Source: Terriglobales bacterium
GTDB taxonomy: Bacteria > Acidobacteriota > Terriglobia > Terriglobales > Acidobacteriaceae
Length of the DNA stretch: 60,906 nucleotides
Direction of reading: 5' to 3'
Assembly: GCA_025936825.1 (NCBI GenBank)
Contig: JAICSO010000024.1
Location: forward strand, 1-60,906
Position 1 is the stretch's first letter. Every line of letters starts with the position of its first letter. The notes under the pieces were generated by a model. It did no database searches and was not told where the DNA came from. It saw only the letters and a program-made list of their open reading frames with translations. This document shows, piece by piece, positions 59,101 through 60,906 of this stretch. Both the position numbers and the translations under genes were made by a program.

Positions 59101-60906
59101 TCACTCCCAGTGGCAAAGTGAGCCGCAGGCAATTGCCCGTGCCCGAGTGGGACAACGCTCCTTCCGATGCGGCGGCACCACGCAATCCGATTGAAGAGTT
59201 GCTGCTTGGCATCTGGAACGACATCCTTCGACGCAAGGGCTTTGGAGTAGAAGACAATTTCTTCGATTTGGGCGGCCACTCACTTCTGGCCACCCAACTC
59301 GTCTCCCGAATCCGGCGAACCTTGCAGGTGGACCTCCCGCTACGTGTTGTCTTTGAACATCCGACAATCCGCGAACTGGCGCTTGACATTGATTTGGCGC
59401 GCCGAGCGTCAGAGGCAGACAATTCGCCACGGCTTGTGCGCAGGCCGCGTCCAATAAACGCTGGCGAAGAAGCCGCATTCCCGCTGTCGTTTGCGGAACA
59501 GCGTCTCTGGATGCTCGACCGGTTGGACCAGAATAGTTCCGTTTATAACCTGTCAGTCGCTTTGAGGTTGCAAGGATCCCTACAAGTCAAAGCCCTCGAA
59601 CACAGCCTGACTGAAATTTTGCGACGGCATGAGGTACTGCGTGCGAGATTTCGCTTTCATGGCGAGCAACCGGAACAAGTAATCGCTGCCGAACAGCCCG
59701 TGTCCCTTCCGCTGACTGATATCAGTGATCGAGAGTCTCCTGAAAAGGAGGCACGGGAACTCGTTCGGCGTGAGTCACACAAACCTTTCAATCTGGCCGC
59801 TGGTCCACTCTGGCGCGCCAGTTTAATAAAGCTTGCCGCGGACAATCACATTCTGCTCATCAACGTGCATCATGCGGTCTTCGACGGGTGGTCCAGCGGC
59901 GTGCTGCTTCGCGAGCTAGTTGCACATTACACAGCGTTCGTTACAGGAACGCCTTCGCGTTTGCCGGAACTTGAGATTCAATACACGGACTTCGCGGTAT
60001 GGCAGCGCGAGTACCTTAGCGGCCAGCGATTGCAGCGGCAGGTGAATTACTGGAAGCAGCAATTAGAGGGAGCCCCAGGATACATCGACCTGCCGGCGGA
60101 TCACCCTCGCCCGCAAATGCAGACCTTCCATGGCTCGCAACTACGGCTGACGATCCCAGCGGAACTCAGTTCGAAGCTCAAGCAGCTTGCGCACAAGAAT
60201 GAAGCCACTCTTTTCATGACCCTGCTGAGCGCCTTCAGCTTATTGCTGGCGCGCTACAGCGGACAGGATGACGTCGTTGTCGGTTCGCCGATTGCGGGAC
60301 GAACGCACGCCGAAACCGAGAATCTGATCGGCTTCTTCGTAAATACCATTCCGCTGCGGGCCAAGATTGCACCGGAGAGCACCTTCAAGCAGCTGCTAAC
60401 CAGCACCCGCGAAACTACCCTGAACGCATACGCACACCAGGATTTGCCTTTTGAAAAACTGGTGGAAGAAATCAAGCCCGAACGCGACCTAAGCCGTAAT
60501 CCCATTTTCCAAGTAATGTTCGCGCTGCAGAACGTGCCGCGCGAAACGGCCGACATGCCAGAGTTGACGGTTTCGGCATTCCGCGCCGGAAGCGCCGTGA
60601 ACTCGAAGTTTGACCTGAGCCTCATGGCAGCGGAGCAAGGCGACTCGATTGCCGCAGTTTTTGAATACAATACGGATCTTTTCGAAGCAGACCGGATCGA
60701 ACGTATGCAGCAGCATTGGCTAACGCTGCTCGAAGGGATTGTTGCGAATCCGGACTGCCCGGTAGCTGAACTGCCCCTGATGGAGGCGGCGGAACGGCAG
60801 CAAGTCCTGGTGGACTGGAACGCCACTGGCACGCTGTCGCCGTCCACGTTCTTCCATCAGTTTGTCGAGCAGCAGACCGCGCGTACACCGGATGCCGTAG
60901 CAGTGA
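56184..60906 (+). CDS. NRPS protein C-A(Pro-type)-T-C-A..., cut by the window end
   Basis: An open frame of at least 1574 residues starts at ATG 56184 (AGGA ten bases upstream) and runs past the right edge. Module 1: C with H158-H159-I-I-V-D163-G-W, A (about 490-990) with code D-V-Q-F-I-A-H-V-V-K, a known proline pattern, and T with Ser1033. Module 2: C with H1229-H1230-A-V-F-D-G-W and the beginning of an A domain (FVEQQTARTPDAVAV). The N terminus lacks the basic docking helix of the other modules and is acidic (LTESEEV), which could pair with the basic tail of the protein at 49846. It continues the line with Pro and at least one more residue. Confidence 0.92.
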   Translation, partial: MPSVNELNDIGAPGQLTESEEVFVFPASFAQQRLWFLDKLEPGQNTYNVPFAIRLNGDLNQQALQRTLQEIVNRHEVLRTTFSEDESGKPIQLVAPEREFKLAVSDLRSYATQFREDEARRQVVEHVRQPFDLKRGPLFRASLLQVGDAEYILSLAFHHIIVDGWSWGVVLQELSALYEAYSQGKDSPLAPLSIQYGDYAAWQQDWIQGERLQGLIAFWKKQLSEAPPVLELPGDFPRPLMQTFSGAQESTVVPRSLQDALSELSQKEGVTLFMTLLSAFDLLLARYSGQNDIVVGTPISGRTRSELEGLIGFLVNTLPLRTDVSGNPTFREFLARVRETALQAYAHQDLPFERLVEELSPERDLSRSPIIQVLYIFENSTGKQKSHIGGLELIPFRGAEGTTAKFDIQFSALVNPSGLRLALTYNVDLFRPATVQRMLAHLQTFLEAMVADPEGRIGDLCLLNGAERRQLLAEFNSTEKEYRRDVLVHQLVEEQVERNPKAVAVFFNGEHLTYADLNQRSNRLAHYLRSTGVVPGSLVAICMERSMEMVVSVLATLKSGAAYVPLDPEYPKDRLAFMLEDSQAAVLLTQERIRGELDFGSTPVLCVDSAWGEISRHSDENPKNLATPEDLVYVIFTSGSTGKPKGVCVPHRCLTNLLYWQLESSHASVGDRTLQFTSLSFDVSFQEIFSTLSSGGSLVLISESTRRDGRALLQYLKQHSVARLFQPFVALQQIAEAACEEHDLPTSLREVITAGEQLKITKQIASFFERLPGCKLFNHYGPSETHVVTSYELSGNPVSWETLPAIGKPIANTQVFILDSNRNPVPLGVSGELYIGGISLAKGYLRRPDLTNERFVQNPFSTNLNDLLYRTGDLCRYLPDGNIQYLGRIDNQVKFRGYRIELGEIESALAKHAAVQQSAVILREDVPGDKRLVAYVVPRNGSINAPELRSHLKQTLPEYMVPSAFVQMEALPLTPSGKVSRRQLPVPEWDNAPSDAAAPRNPIEELLLGIWNDILRRKGFGVEDNFFDLGGHSLLATQLVSRIRRTLQVDLPLRVVFEHPTIRELALDIDLARRASEADNSPRLVRRPRPINAGEEAAFPLSFAEQRLWMLDRLDQNSSVYNLSVALRLQGSLQVKALEHSLTEILRRHEVLRARFRFHGEQPEQVIAAEQPVSLPLTDISDRESPEKEARELVRRESHKPFNLAAGPLWRASLIKLAADNHILLINVHHAVFDGWSSGVLLRELVAHYTAFVTGTPSRLPELEIQYTDFAVWQREYLSGQRLQRQVNYWKQQLEGAPGYIDLPADHPRPQMQTFHGSQLRLTIPAELSSKLKQLAHKNEATLFMTLLSAFSLLLARYSGQDDVVVGSPIAGRTHAETENLIGFFVNTIPLRAKIAPESTFKQLLTSTRETTLNAYAHQDLPFEKLVEEIKPERDLSRNPIFQVMFALQNVPRETADMPELTVSAFRAGSAVNSKFDLSLMAAEQGDSIAAVFEYNTDLFEADRIERMQQHWLTLLEGIVANPDCPVAELPLMEAAERQQVLVDWNATGTLSPSTFFHQFVEQQTARTPDAVAV

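Noticed and set aside
21572-60906. MbtH-like protein, phosphopantetheinyl transferase or epimerization domain
   Set aside because: I looked for these usual NRPS partners and saw none; D-residues and helper proteins therefore cannot be predicted from this window.

Overview
The window is chromosomal DNA that most resembles an Acidobacteriota (Terriglobia-type) bacterium. This is inferred from the GC-rich coding style, the pilB-pilT-pilC-pilS-pilR order, the NtrY/NtrX pair, a bacterial TIMP/NTR-like protein and a very large NRPS locus. No rRNA, tRNA or taxonomic marker is present, so the assignment is by gene content only.

Positions 1-21.5 kb look like ordinary core chromosome. They hold an HMG-CoA-lyase-like enzyme, a secreted NTR-like protein, a CNNM/CorC-type membrane protein, a HlyD-family adaptor, a DUF4097-type beta-repeat protein, a SAM-hydrolase-family protein, a type IV pilus motor and regulatory operon on the minus strand (pilB, pilT, pilC, pilS, pilR), a MagIII/endonuclease-III-like glycosylase, an NtrY/NtrX pair, and a kinase-like/TonB-C fusion. 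An 18-copy 8-bp tandem array (7641-7786) and a 15-bp inverted repeat lie between these genes.

Positions 21.5-60.9 kb are a biosynthetic locus that runs off the right end. A minus-strand operon (29209 down to 21572) encodes a dissected NRPS set: A-T-TE, two stand-alone condensation-like proteins, a stand-alone A domain and a stand-alone carrier. Divergent from it are a Wzm/Wzt-type ABC exporter and a MaoC-SDR fusion. The plus-strand assembly line follows: a C-like/TauD (SyrP-like) fusion, a dead-C-like/A/T protein with an Asp-type code, an SDR, FkbH-T-C-A-T with a Thr-type code, a sulfotransferase, C-A-T, C-A-T with an acidic pocket suited to a basic amino acid, and, after a minus-strand aminotransferase/aspartokinase-like pair, C-A-T-C-A... 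with a Pro-type code.

Taken together, these genes predict a sulfated peptide with a glyceryl- or lactyl-type starter. It would contain Thr, beta-hydroxy-Asp, a basic residue and Pro, and may be a metallophore. All substrate calls were read by eye at the ten GrsA-PheA code positions.

The features most likely to be new are the C-like/hydroxylase fusion with its own internal ribosome-binding site, a family of three condensation domains with an HHxxW(D/E) active site, the trans-acting A/T/C set, and two matched regulatory sequences (33315-33337 and 55954-55976) upstream of the two plus-strand NRPS operons. No MbtH-like gene, phosphopantetheinyl transferase or epimerization domain was seen in the window.
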